Of a stretch of DNA of 64,000 nt, positions 42,043 through 49,283 are shown in pieces. The DNA comes from Streptomyces olivaceus (lineage in GTDB: Bacteria > Actinomycetota > Actinomycetes > Streptomycetales > Streptomycetaceae): NCBI RefSeq assembly GCF_000721235.1, contig NZ_JOFH01000021.1, forward strand, positions 61,288-125,287, in the 5' to 3' direction. Under the pieces are notes generated by a model that was not told where the DNA came from, made no database searches, and saw nothing but the letters and a program-made list of their open reading frames with translations. The position numbers and the translations under genes are program-made. Within the stretch, counting starts at the first letter, position 1. Each line of letters opens with the position of its first letter.

Positions 42043-43674
42043 ATGCGCCCCATGGACGCATTGCCTTCGCACCGGGAACTGACCGAGGAGTTGAAGCGCC
42101 TGAGGCTCCTCGGCCTCCCCCGGCTGCGGCACTGCTCGCGGGACGGACTGCGCGCGGCCGCGGTGGCCGCCGGCTTCTGCGAGGACGCCGACGACGAACT
42201 CGACGGCATCGAGGAGCTGCTCGGGTCCGCGGTACGACGCCTGGGCGGCGGTGGCGAGCTGCGGGACGCAGACGACTGTGACCCGCTGGCCCGCGCCGCC
42301 GCGCACTCCTTCGGCCTCTTCGCCTACCGCCGCGGGGTGCCCGCCCCGGACCGGCGCAAGGCCGCGGCGGGCGTGTACGGGGTGGGCACCGAGCGGTTCC
42401 GCAAGAGCCAGGAGCACGAAGTGCTCGACGGCCTGGCCTCGGCGGTACTCTCCCTGGCCCGGTCCGGCCGAACCGGCACGCCCGGCGGCATCCGGGCCGG
42501 CACGCCCGGCGCCCCGCGGCTCGGCGTCCCCGGTGCCCCGCCGCCCGGTGCGCGCGACGGCAGCCACGCCGGCACACCCTGGGACAGCCCACCCGGCATC
42601 CCCGGCGCCACACGGCCCGGTATCCCCGGCGGCGGCCGACCCGGTACGCCCGGCGCCGTCCCGCCGGCCGCCCACGGCAACGCCGGGCCCAACGCGCCCG
42701 GCCGCGCCTTGCCCGCCGTACCCGGCCAGGCGCGGCCCGCCGTACCCGGTGACAGCCGGTCCGGGACCCACGGCGGCAGTCGGCCGGGCCAGCGGCCCAC
42801 GGTCCGGACGCCCCCCGTCGGCGCACCCCCCACCGCCCACGGCCTGCGCCCGCCCTCGCCCCCTCCCGGCGCCGCCGCACCCACCCGTCCCCCGTCCCCC
42901 GCGCGCACTCCGGCCACGGTCACTCCCCCCGCGACCAGACCCCCCGAGCAGGTTCCCTCCGAGTCCGCTCCACCCGAGTCCGCCTCGCCCGAGTCCGCCT
43001 GGCCCCAGTCCGCCTCCCCCGAATCCGCCGACACCGCCTTCCCCGCGGCCGCGTTCCCCGGGGCGCCCGGCCGTGTCACCGTCCGGGTGGCGCCCATCGA
43101 GCGGGTGTGGGACACCGACATCCTGGTCTCGTCCGAGAACGTCTTCCTGGAGATGTCCAAGACCTTCCGGCCCACCGTCTCCGGCGTACTGCGGCGGGCC
43201 GCCGCCGAGCGCGCGGCCGGCGAAGTGGTGGACGACGTCCTCGCCCGCGAGCTGGCGCTCTGGCTGCATACCCACCGCCGCACCGGGCTCGCCGTACCGC
43301 CGGGCACGGTCGTGCCCACCTCCGCCGGAGCGCTCTCCCGGCAGGGCGTCCGCCGCATCTACCACGCCGCCGTGGCCACCCCCGTGGACCACGGCAACCG
43401 CTACCACGTCGCCCCCGGCACCGTGGCCGACGCCGTGCGGGCCTCCTTCGAACTGGGCCGCGCCGAACGCCGGACGCTGGCGCTCCCGCTGACCAGCATC
43501 TGCTTCCCCCTGCTGGGCGCCGGGCACGGCGGTCTGCCCGCCGCCGACGCCGCGACCCGGCTGCTCGCGGCGATCCGCGAGGAGCTGCGCCGGGACCCGA
43601 GCTGGTCCGTGCTGCTGGTGACCGTCCACCGCGAGTACCTGGAGTTCCTCAGGGACGCCAACTCGGGCTCCTGA
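42043..43674 (+). CDS. Macro-domain protein with collagen-like linker
   Basis: A 543-residue protein. Residues 1-145 form a helical domain that I cannot name (LTEELKRLRLLGLPRLRHCSRD). Residues about 145-340 are low-complexity, with many G-x-P-G units followed by PPES/SPES repeats. Residues about 345-540 match a macro (ADP-ribose-binding) domain: IERVWDTDILVSSENVFLEM, VVPTSAGALSRQGVRRIYHAAV, then LALPLTSICFPLLGAGHGGLP. The usual NAAN is SSEN here, so catalytic ADP-ribose removal is uncertain. It is divergent from the kinase operon and its end overlaps the radical-SAM gene by 26 bases. The ATG at 42043 has GGGGAA upstream; 42052 is an alternative. Confidence 0.82.
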   Translation: MRPMDALPSHRELTEELKRLRLLGLPRLRHCSRDGLRAAAVAAGFCEDADDELDGIEELLGSAVRRLGGGGELRDADDCDPLARAAAHSFGLFAYRRGVPAPDRRKAAAGVYGVGTERFRKSQEHEVLDGLASAVLSLARSGRTGTPGGIRAGTPGAPRLGVPGAPPPGARDGSHAGTPWDSPPGIPGATRPGIPGGGRPGTPGAVPPAAHGNAGPNAPGRALPAVPGQARPAVPGDSRSGTHGGSRPGQRPTVRTPPVGAPPTAHGLRPPSPPPGAAAPTRPPSPARTPATVTPPATRPPEQVPSESAPPESASPESAWPQSASPESADTAFPAAAFPGAPGRVTVRVAPIERVWDTDILVSSENVFLEMSKTFRPTVSGVLRRAAAERAAGEVVDDVLARELALWLHTHRRTGLAVPPGTVVPTSAGALSRQGVRRIYHAAVATPVDHGNRYHVAPGTVADAVRASFELGRAERRTLALPLTSICFPLLGAGHGGLPAADAATRLLAAIREELRRDPSWSVLLVTVHREYLEFLRDANSGS

Positions 43675-44329
43675 GCGTCACCCCGGCCTCCCGCAACCCC
43701 TGTTCCACGGCCCTGAGTTCGCCGCGCAGCGGTACGCCGTGGACCCGCACTCCGGCGGGCGGCCCCGGCTGCGCCACCACCTGGAGCCTGCCGCCCGCGC
43801 TGTCCCGCGCCAGGTGCGGGGCATACCGCCGCTCGCCCCGTGCCGTCAGCGGGCGCAGGCGCTGGTTGGCCGAGCCGCGCCAGACCAGCCGGGTCGGCCG
43901 CGCCACCCGGAACCGGCCGGTGATCACCGCGTCGGCGCCGCGCAGCGCCCGGTGCCGCGCGGCCGTGAGTTCGTCCGGCTCGTAGCCGGTGTACACCAGC
44001 AGGTCGGCCCCGCCCTCCCCACCGTCGGCGCCGCCGTCGGCGCGGTCCCTCGCCCGGGCGGCGCCGGCCAGCAGTCCGGCCAGTGCCTCCGGCTGGTCGA
44101 GGGGCTCACCGCCGCTCACGGTGAGCCCCTCGGCCCCCCTCCCCAGGGCCTCCTCCCACATCCGCAGCAGGCCGGAGACCTCCTCGGTGGTTCCCCCCTC
44201 CGGAGCCCAGGTGTGCCGGGACATGCAGCCCGGACAGGCGAGCGCGCAGCCCTGGAACCAGATGCCGAGCCGTTGTCCCGGCCCCAGCGTTTCCAGGGGG
44301 AAATGCGTCCCGCTGATCCGGACCTCCAT
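43649..44329 (-). CDS. Radical-SAM activase of the NrdG/PflA type
   Basis: A 226-residue 4Fe-4S protein. The cluster motif is C-x3-C-x2-C (CALACPGC) in GIWFQGCALACPGCMSRHTW, and GLTVSGGEPLDQ is the SAM-binding strand. These features match activating enzymes for glycyl-radical proteins. The C-terminal 110 residues differ from NrdG and include a Gly/Asp-rich loop. No glycyl-radical enzyme is found in the window, so it may act on a different partner here. The ATG at 44329 has GGAGTGAAGATC before it. It is convergent with the macro-domain gene and divergent from the operon starting at 44567. Confidence 0.88.
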   Translation of the reverse strand: MEVRISGTHFPLETLGPGQRLGIWFQGCALACPGCMSRHTWAPEGGTTEEVSGLLRMWEEALGRGAEGLTVSGGEPLDQPEALAGLLAGAARARDRADGGADGGEGGADLLVYTGYEPDELTAARHRALRGADAVITGRFRVARPTRLVWRGSANQRLRPLTARGERRYAPHLARDSAGGRLQVVAQPGPPAGVRVHGVPLRGELRAVEQGLREAGVTLRSPSWRP

Positions 44330-44566
44330 GATCTTCACTCCCTCGCTCCGCCAAGAAGTATCGGCATCCGAACTCCGCGCACGCAATCGCGCTTTCGTCA
44401 TTCTTGGGCCGTCGTCCGGGCGAACTCCGGTTGTTTTCCGGATCCGCGGCCAGGAATGATCAATTCCGCCGGAAACCGGGCCCGTTGCGATCGGCTATTC
44501 CGTTACTCTCTCGATGCGCGGATCGCCCTCGGACGGCCGCGCGGACGGAATTGGGAGGCTGTTTTC

Positions 44567-45265
44567 ATGGCGAACTTCCCGGGCGGGCCGGCCCGCCGCC
44601 CCCGTAGGGCGAAACTGGGTTTCGTCTCCAGAACCGGTGCCCGGCTCCACGGCCGGCTCGACGCGGCGGACCTGGTGTCCCTCATGGCCGACGCCCGCAG
44701 CGGTGACGCTCCGGCCGACCTGCCGCTGCCGCCCTACGTGGTCGGAATCAGGAACGAGGTGGAGCGGGGCTGCTCGCGGCTGCGCCGCCGGCTGCTGTCC
44801 GGCCGGGGCGGGCTGGTGGCCACGATCCACGCGGAGTCGGTCCGCGTCGTCGCCCAGTACGAGCAACGGGGCCGCCCGGCGCCGGCCGCGCTGGCCCGCT
44901 ACGGCCGGATCGTCGCCGAGTGGCGCAACGCGGCCGACGTCCAGCGCATCGGCGCGCAGGAACTCGTCGACGAGGGCAACCAGTTGCTGGCCTGCTACTG
45001 GGACGCGGCCTGGCGCCGGGGACACCGCCGCCAGGCCGAGGACGCCGAGCACCGGCTGGACGCGGCCCGGCCGCCCGGCTGGCTGCCGGGCACGGTGGAG
45101 CTCGATCCGTCCTGGCACCGCCTCGACGACTGGCTGGACTCCGACTCCTGGTACGCCGAGCGCGGCCGGGACGAGTCCGTACCGCCGGTGGTCCAGGCGC
45201 TGACCATCCTGCGCACCCAGCAGCCGGGCACCGCCGGGCAGCAGGCCCGGGCAGGGGGCCGGTGA
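44567..45265 (+). CDS. Helical protein of unknown function, first gene of the vWA operon
   Basis: A 232-residue, arginine-rich, mostly helical soluble protein with no family that I recognise. Visible elements are RGGLVATIHAESVRVVAQYEQ, VAEWRNAADVQRIGAQELVDEGNQLL and a WHRLDDWLDSDSWY segment near the end. GGGAGG lies eight bases before the ATG. Its stop overlaps the GTG codons before the lipoprotein gene. The three-gene unit continues with a vWA-like lipoprotein and a 4-TM protein, so it may be their cytosolic partner. Confidence 0.7.
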   Translation: MANFPGGPARRPRRAKLGFVSRTGARLHGRLDAADLVSLMADARSGDAPADLPLPPYVVGIRNEVERGCSRLRRRLLSGRGGLVATIHAESVRVVAQYEQRGRPAPAALARYGRIVAEWRNAADVQRIGAQELVDEGNQLLACYWDAAWRRGHRRQAEDAEHRLDAARPPGWLPGTVELDPSWHRLDDWLDSDSWYAERGRDESVPPVVQALTILRTQQPGTAGQQARAGGR

Positions 45266-45342
45266 CCGTGTACCGCCTCCGAATACCCCCTGCGGCGCCG
45301 GGCGCCGCCGAGACTCCCGCTCCTCCCGGAAGGAAGCGAACC

Positions 45343-46116
45343 GTGCATCGATCGGTCCCCGACAGCCGGCGGGCGGGACTCCGCCGTACGGCCGCGCTGG
45401 TGCCCGCGGTGGTACTGCTGGCCGCGCTGGTCTCGTGCACCTCGCCGCCCGACCCGCTCGACACCCCGTGCGGCGTCGTCGTCGACGGCTCGGGATCGGG
45501 CTCGTCCGAGGACGGGTTCGACGCCGAGGCCAAGCTCAAGAGCAGTCTGCTGCCGTTCCTCGACGAACAGGGCTGCGGCTCGGTGGAGTTCGCGCCCATC
45601 ACCCGCTCCTCCAAGTCCTCGCCCTGCCGGGTCGCCGACGTCGACCTGGACCCGCCCGGCAACGAGACCACCGACCGCGACCGTGCCCGTGCCAAGGCCC
45701 GGAGCCTCGCCGCCAAGCGGGCGCTGGAGGAGCTGGAGTGCGCCCGTACCCAGGACGGTTCGGACGTCTGGGGGGCACTGGACCGCATCGGCGCGGCCGT
45801 GTCCGGGGACGGGGCCGGTGGCGGAGGCGGTGCCGGGTCGAGCGCCAAGCTGCTGGTCGTCAGCGACTTCGACCAGGCCGACAAGGACTTCAACCTCTAC
45901 AAGGCGGACCTGTCGACCGAGCAGAAGCGCACCTCGGTCATCGACACCCTGGTCGAGCAGCGCGGCCTGCCCGGTCTCAAGGACATGCACGTCTATCCGG
46001 TCGGTCTCGGCATGCAGTACCACGGCAGGCCCAGCGAGAGCGAGGACTTCGAGGCCTTCTGGGCCGAGATACTGGAAGGGAGGGCACAGGCCCATGTCGA
46101 CTACGACTACAGGTGA
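45343..46116 (+). CDS. vWA-like lipoprotein
   Basis: A 257-residue exported lipoprotein. The signal peptide has a basic start (RRAGLRR), a hydrophobic core and the lipobox LVSC at residues about 29-32. The mature part begins with VVVDGSGSG, a D-x-S-x-S/G metal site on the first strand. KLLVVSDFDQAD sits where von Willebrand A domains have their fourth strand. The GTG at 45343 is chosen because GGAAGGAAG precedes it and the signal peptide then starts normally; GTG codons at 45262 and 45268 are in frame but place 27 extra residues before the signal. It overlaps the next gene by 23 bases. Likely acts outside the membrane as an adhesion or scaffold domain. Confidence 0.75.
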   Translation: MHRSVPDSRRAGLRRTAALVPAVVLLAALVSCTSPPDPLDTPCGVVVDGSGSGSSEDGFDAEAKLKSSLLPFLDEQGCGSVEFAPITRSSKSSPCRVADVDLDPPGNETTDRDRARAKARSLAAKRALEELECARTQDGSDVWGALDRIGAAVSGDGAGGGGGAGSSAKLLVVSDFDQADKDFNLYKADLSTEQKRTSVIDTLVEQRGLPGLKDMHVYPVGLGMQYHGRPSESEDFEAFWAEILEGRAQAHVDYDYR

Positions 46117-47773
46117 GGCACCCGGCCCCAGGCGGTGGCGCCGGTCCGAACCGCGCCCCGAGAGGCCGGCGTCCCGGCGGCGGGGGACCGCGGGACGGCG
46201 CGACGGCGCCCGGCAGGAACCCGCGTCCGGCCGCCCGGTGGTGCTGGACGTCCGGGCCGAGCAGCGGTTCCTGGACGACGCCGAACGCCGCGGTGCCGCC
46301 GCCGCCCGCAGCGGGGCACTGGATCCGCTGACGCTGCAGAGCGACGACCGGGTGCCGTACTTCGCCGCGCTGGCCTCGGTGCGGGACCGGGTCATCCGGG
46401 GCATCGGCGCGGAGGCGCACCGGGCCGAGGAGCAGGCGAGGCTCGACGACGCGCACGCCCTCGCCGAGGCCGCGCGGCTGCGGGCCGAGGTGGAGCTGAT
46501 CGACGGGGAGGTGGAGCGGACCGACGAGCAGATCGCCACCACCACCCGGCAACTGGACCTGCTGGCCATGAGGTCGAGCCGCTGGAACCGCTTCCGCGAC
46601 TCGCTGCGCGAGCGCGTGGAGAGGAACGTACTGGAGGGCGACGGCGGACAGTCCCGCCGCCACCGCGGCCCGGGAGATGAGCCGGACAACTCCGGTACCG
46701 GGACCGGCGGCACGGCCGACGACGGAAGCCCCCGAGGCGGCACGGCGGACAGCGAAAGCGCGAACGGCGGGACTGCGCAAGGCAGTACGGCGGACGGCGC
46801 GGCGGAACCCGGCAGCACGGCCGACGACGGTGACCGGCAGTGGGTGAACGTGGGGCAGCCCGCCCCCGGCGCCGCGGCGCCGGACGGCGTGGCGGGCCCC
46901 GGCCGCGTCACGGTGCCGACGGGGGCCGGGGCGACGGGGGCCGGACTGGCCCGCGCGTGGGAAGGGCTGCACAAGCGGCCCGCCGTCCCGGACTGGATGC
47001 GGTGGGCCCTGCTCGGCCTGATCCTCGCGGTCGAACTGCCCATCTACTGGGTGGCCTACCAGCCGTTCCACGGCATCGGCAACGTCGACGTGGACGTCCA
47101 GACCGGTGTGCTCGCCGCGGGCACGGCGGTCCTGATGGTGATCCTGCCCCACCTGGCGGGCCTGATGCTGCGGCGGCGGCCGGAGACGGGCTCCGTCCGG
47201 GCCGGCTGGCTGCCGGCGCTGTCCCTGCTGGGCGTCTGGGCCTTCCTGACCGGGGTGCTCGGTGTGGTCCGCGCCAAGTACGTCATGCAGACCGAGGAAC
47301 CCCCGCCCGCCACCGACGGGTTCGCCCCCGCCGACACGGGTGCCGGCACCGACAGCCTGATCGAGCGGCTGAGCCTGGAACCGTGGACGGTGACCTGGCT
47401 GTTCGTCGCCCTCCTCGTGCTGTCCGGAGGCATCGGCTTCCTGCTCGCCCTGTGCAGGGAGCACCCGCACCTGGACGCCTACCGCACGGCGATCGAGCGC
47501 CGCGGCGAACTGGTGCGGCGGCGGGAACTCAGCCTGGTGGCGGCGGAGCGCGAGCGGGTCACCGCGGACACGGCCGAGGCCCGGAGCGAGGACCGCAGGG
47601 CGGCGGTGGAGGACAGGGTGCGGGCCACCCGCGAACTCCACGAGGCGGCGGCCCACCGCTACCTCGACGGGGTACTCCTGGCGGCCAGGGAACCGGCGGT
47701 CACGGAGGCGGCCATGCGGCTGTCCCAGAAGTGGCCCCTGCTCCCGATGACCCGCAGCGACGTCTCCGTCTGA
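46094..47773 (+). CDS. Four-TM protein with coiled coils
   Basis: A 559-residue protein. A basic N-terminus leads to a coiled coil (about 95-175, ALAEAARLRAEVELIDGEVERT). A Gly/Thr/Ser/Asp-rich linker (about 190-290, GGTADD-type units) follows. Four membrane helices lie at about 300-320, 338-360, 375-395 and 430-455. A second coiled coil forms the C-terminus. The overlap with the lipoprotein gene indicates co-translation. No known family is recognised. It may transmit a signal between the outer vWA protein and cytosolic partners. Confidence 0.75.
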   Translation: MSTTTTGEAPGPRRWRRSEPRPERPASRRRGTAGRRDGARQEPASGRPVVLDVRAEQRFLDDAERRGAAAARSGALDPLTLQSDDRVPYFAALASVRDRVIRGIGAEAHRAEEQARLDDAHALAEAARLRAEVELIDGEVERTDEQIATTTRQLDLLAMRSSRWNRFRDSLRERVERNVLEGDGGQSRRHRGPGDEPDNSGTGTGGTADDGSPRGGTADSESANGGTAQGSTADGAAEPGSTADDGDRQWVNVGQPAPGAAAPDGVAGPGRVTVPTGAGATGAGLARAWEGLHKRPAVPDWMRWALLGLILAVELPIYWVAYQPFHGIGNVDVDVQTGVLAAGTAVLMVILPHLAGLMLRRRPETGSVRAGWLPALSLLGVWAFLTGVLGVVRAKYVMQTEEPPPATDGFAPADTGAGTDSLIERLSLEPWTVTWLFVALLVLSGGIGFLLALCREHPHLDAYRTAIERRGELVRRRELSLVAAERERVTADTAEARSEDRRAAVEDRVRATRELHEAAAHRYLDGVLLAAREPAVTEAAMRLSQKWPLLPMTRSDVSV

Positions 47774-47816
47774 CCCGGTGCCGCACCGCCTCACGGCGGG
47801 CGCGGCGCACAGCAGG

Positions 47817-47862
47817 TGAGCCCGCTGCTCCGGCCCTTCGTCGGGCCGGAGCAGCGGGCTCA
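47817..47862. terminator. Strong bidirectional terminator
   Basis: A perfect 20-bp stem (47817-47836 with 47843-47862) and a 6-base loop lie between the 4-TM gene and the convergent RES gene. Confidence 0.93.
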
Positions 47863-47877
47863 GATCCGTACGCGGGC

Positions 47878-48555
47878 TCAGATCCGTACGGCGGGTCCGC
47901 CCGAGGGGACGGAGATGACCGCCCGCAGGTCGCTCAGGAGGCGGTTGGCCCGGTCCGCCCCCTCCTCGGAGTCCAGCCGCCAACTCTCCTGCGGCGTCCC
48001 GTCAGCCGCCCACGGCTTGCCCCGGTCGCCGAAGAACTGCAGGGCGGCGCGGGGCCGGCACCGCTTGGACATCCACCGCAGTCCCTGCGCGGTGCCGCAG
48101 TGCCGGCGCATCACCCGCACCCAGTACCGCGTCTTGTCGTACTCGCGCTCCTCGCAGTCGACCAGCCACTCGTCCTGCCACACCGACGCCAGTCCCTCGG
48201 CCGTGGTCAGGTCGAGGAGCGTGATGTCGTCGGTGGTGCGCAGCGCGGAGAGCCGGTACTGGGAGGCCTGCGCCCACGGGATCAGCCGGACCCCGGACCC
48301 GCTGCCGTACTCCACGGAGCGCAGGAAGACCTCGGCCAGGGCCGTCAGCGGGTCGAGCGCGGCGTAGAGGTAGGGATAGGGGTCGCGCTCGGTGGCGTCG
48401 AAGCGGCTGCCCTTGAAGTACTCGTGCGCCGGGCGGGGGTTGAACTCCGCGGCGCCGTAATGGTGCCGGTGGCAGCGCCAGACGAGGCTGCCGGCCGGGA
48501 GCACGGTGAGCAGCGGTTCCATGGCGACGCCCTCGGGCGGGGCATGCAGGCCCAT
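47878..48555 (-). CDS. RES-domain protein (NAD+-degrading toxin family)
   Basis: A 225-residue protein. The RES fold is seen in VWRCHRHHYGAAEFNP (Arg), then SRFDA...YPYLYAALDPLTALAEVFLRS (conserved Glu), then a Ser-containing LLDLTTAEGLAS. RES toxins such as MbcT break down NAD+ and are held by an Xre/ParS-MbcA antitoxin. The gene immediately upstream ends in such a toxin-binding domain and overlaps it by ATGA. A CHAT-protease gene starts the same operon. Toxin activity is inferred from the family. Confidence 0.85.
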   Translation of the reverse strand: MGLHAPPEGVAMEPLLTVLPAGSLVWRCHRHHYGAAEFNPRPAHEYFKGSRFDATERDPYPYLYAALDPLTALAEVFLRSVEYGSGSGVRLIPWAQASQYRLSALRTTDDITLLDLTTAEGLASVWQDEWLVDCEEREYDKTRYWVRVMRRHCGTAQGLRWMSKRCRPRAALQFFGDRGKPWAADGTPQESWRLDSEEGADRANRLLSDLRAVISVPSGGPAVRI

Positions 48556-49283
48556 CAGTCCGACTCCACCAGTTCGAGCGCGGCGCCCTCCAGGTCCTCG
48601 TCGGGCAGCGTGCCCAGGAGGTCGGCGGGGACACCGTGCAGCCAACTGTTGACGCCCAGCCACCAGTCGGCCGCGCCCCATGGGTCCACGTCGGCGCGGA
48701 GCAGGCTGTTGACACGCAGGACGACGGGCAGCGGCTGGAGCGTGCCGGGCAGGAACTGGAAACGCGGGCAGCGCGACCCGGACGCCCCGGGCCGGGGGTC
48801 CGCGAGCCGGATCAGGTCCGGCAGCTCCCCCTGCGAGGCCAGCAGTTGGGCGTGTTCCGGACCGTTCAGGGCGGGGACGGACAGCAGCCGTTCCCGGGCC
48901 GCCGCCAGCAAGTCCGCCGGGTCAGGGCCGGGTTGGACGGCCTTCCGGGCTCCGGACTCGGGTACGGCGCCCGGGCCTCGCGCCTCCAGCAGGTTCAGTA
49001 CGGTCCCGATCGCGTCGGGGGCCGGTGCCGGCCGGTCACCGGCGCCGTCGGCCGCGTACCGCCGGCTGCGCAGCGCTTCGGACACCGGGTGCTCCGGCGG
49101 CAGGGCGGACAGGGCCCGGCGCAGTCGCCGCACGGCCGGGGAGGCGGACCGGCCGGACGTCACCGCCTCGTGCAACTCGCGCAGCGCCGCGGTCACTTCC
49201 TGCCGGTCCTCCGCGTCGGGCAGGCCGTCGGCCAGCCGTTCCCGATGCCCCACCAGGAGCGTCAGGAGATCTTCCGGGGTCAC
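48555..49283 (-). CDS. ParS/MbcA-like antitoxin (RES partner)
   Basis: A 242-residue protein. The N-terminal 100 residues are helical (VTPEDLLTLLVGHRERL; AALRELHEAV), followed by a variable middle. The last 70 residues fit the antitoxin C-terminal domain that caps RES toxins: PVVLRVNSLLRADVDPWG, then ADWWLGVNSWLHGVPADLLGTL. The Xre-type DNA-binding helix-turn-helix is not obvious. The N-terminal region could instead serve as a docking or cleavage region for the CHAT protease. The GTG at 49283 overlaps the CHAT stop, and its own stop overlaps the RES start. Confidence 0.7.
   Translation of the reverse strand: MTPEDLLTLLVGHRERLADGLPDAEDRQEVTAALRELHEAVTSGRSASPAVRRLRRALSALPPEHPVSEALRSRRYAADGAGDRPAPAPDAIGTVLNLLEARGPGAVPESGARKAVQPGPDPADLLAAARERLLSVPALNGPEHAQLLASQGELPDLIRLADPRPGASGSRCPRFQFLPGTLQPLPVVLRVNSLLRADVDPWGAADWWLGVNSWLHGVPADLLGTLPDEDLEGAALELVESD

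Noticed and set aside
42470..42790. Repetitive G-x-P-G coding DNA considered as a CRISPR-like or non-coding repeat array
   Set aside because: The units keep the reading frame, vary in length and lack uniform spacers; they encode a collagen-like linker.
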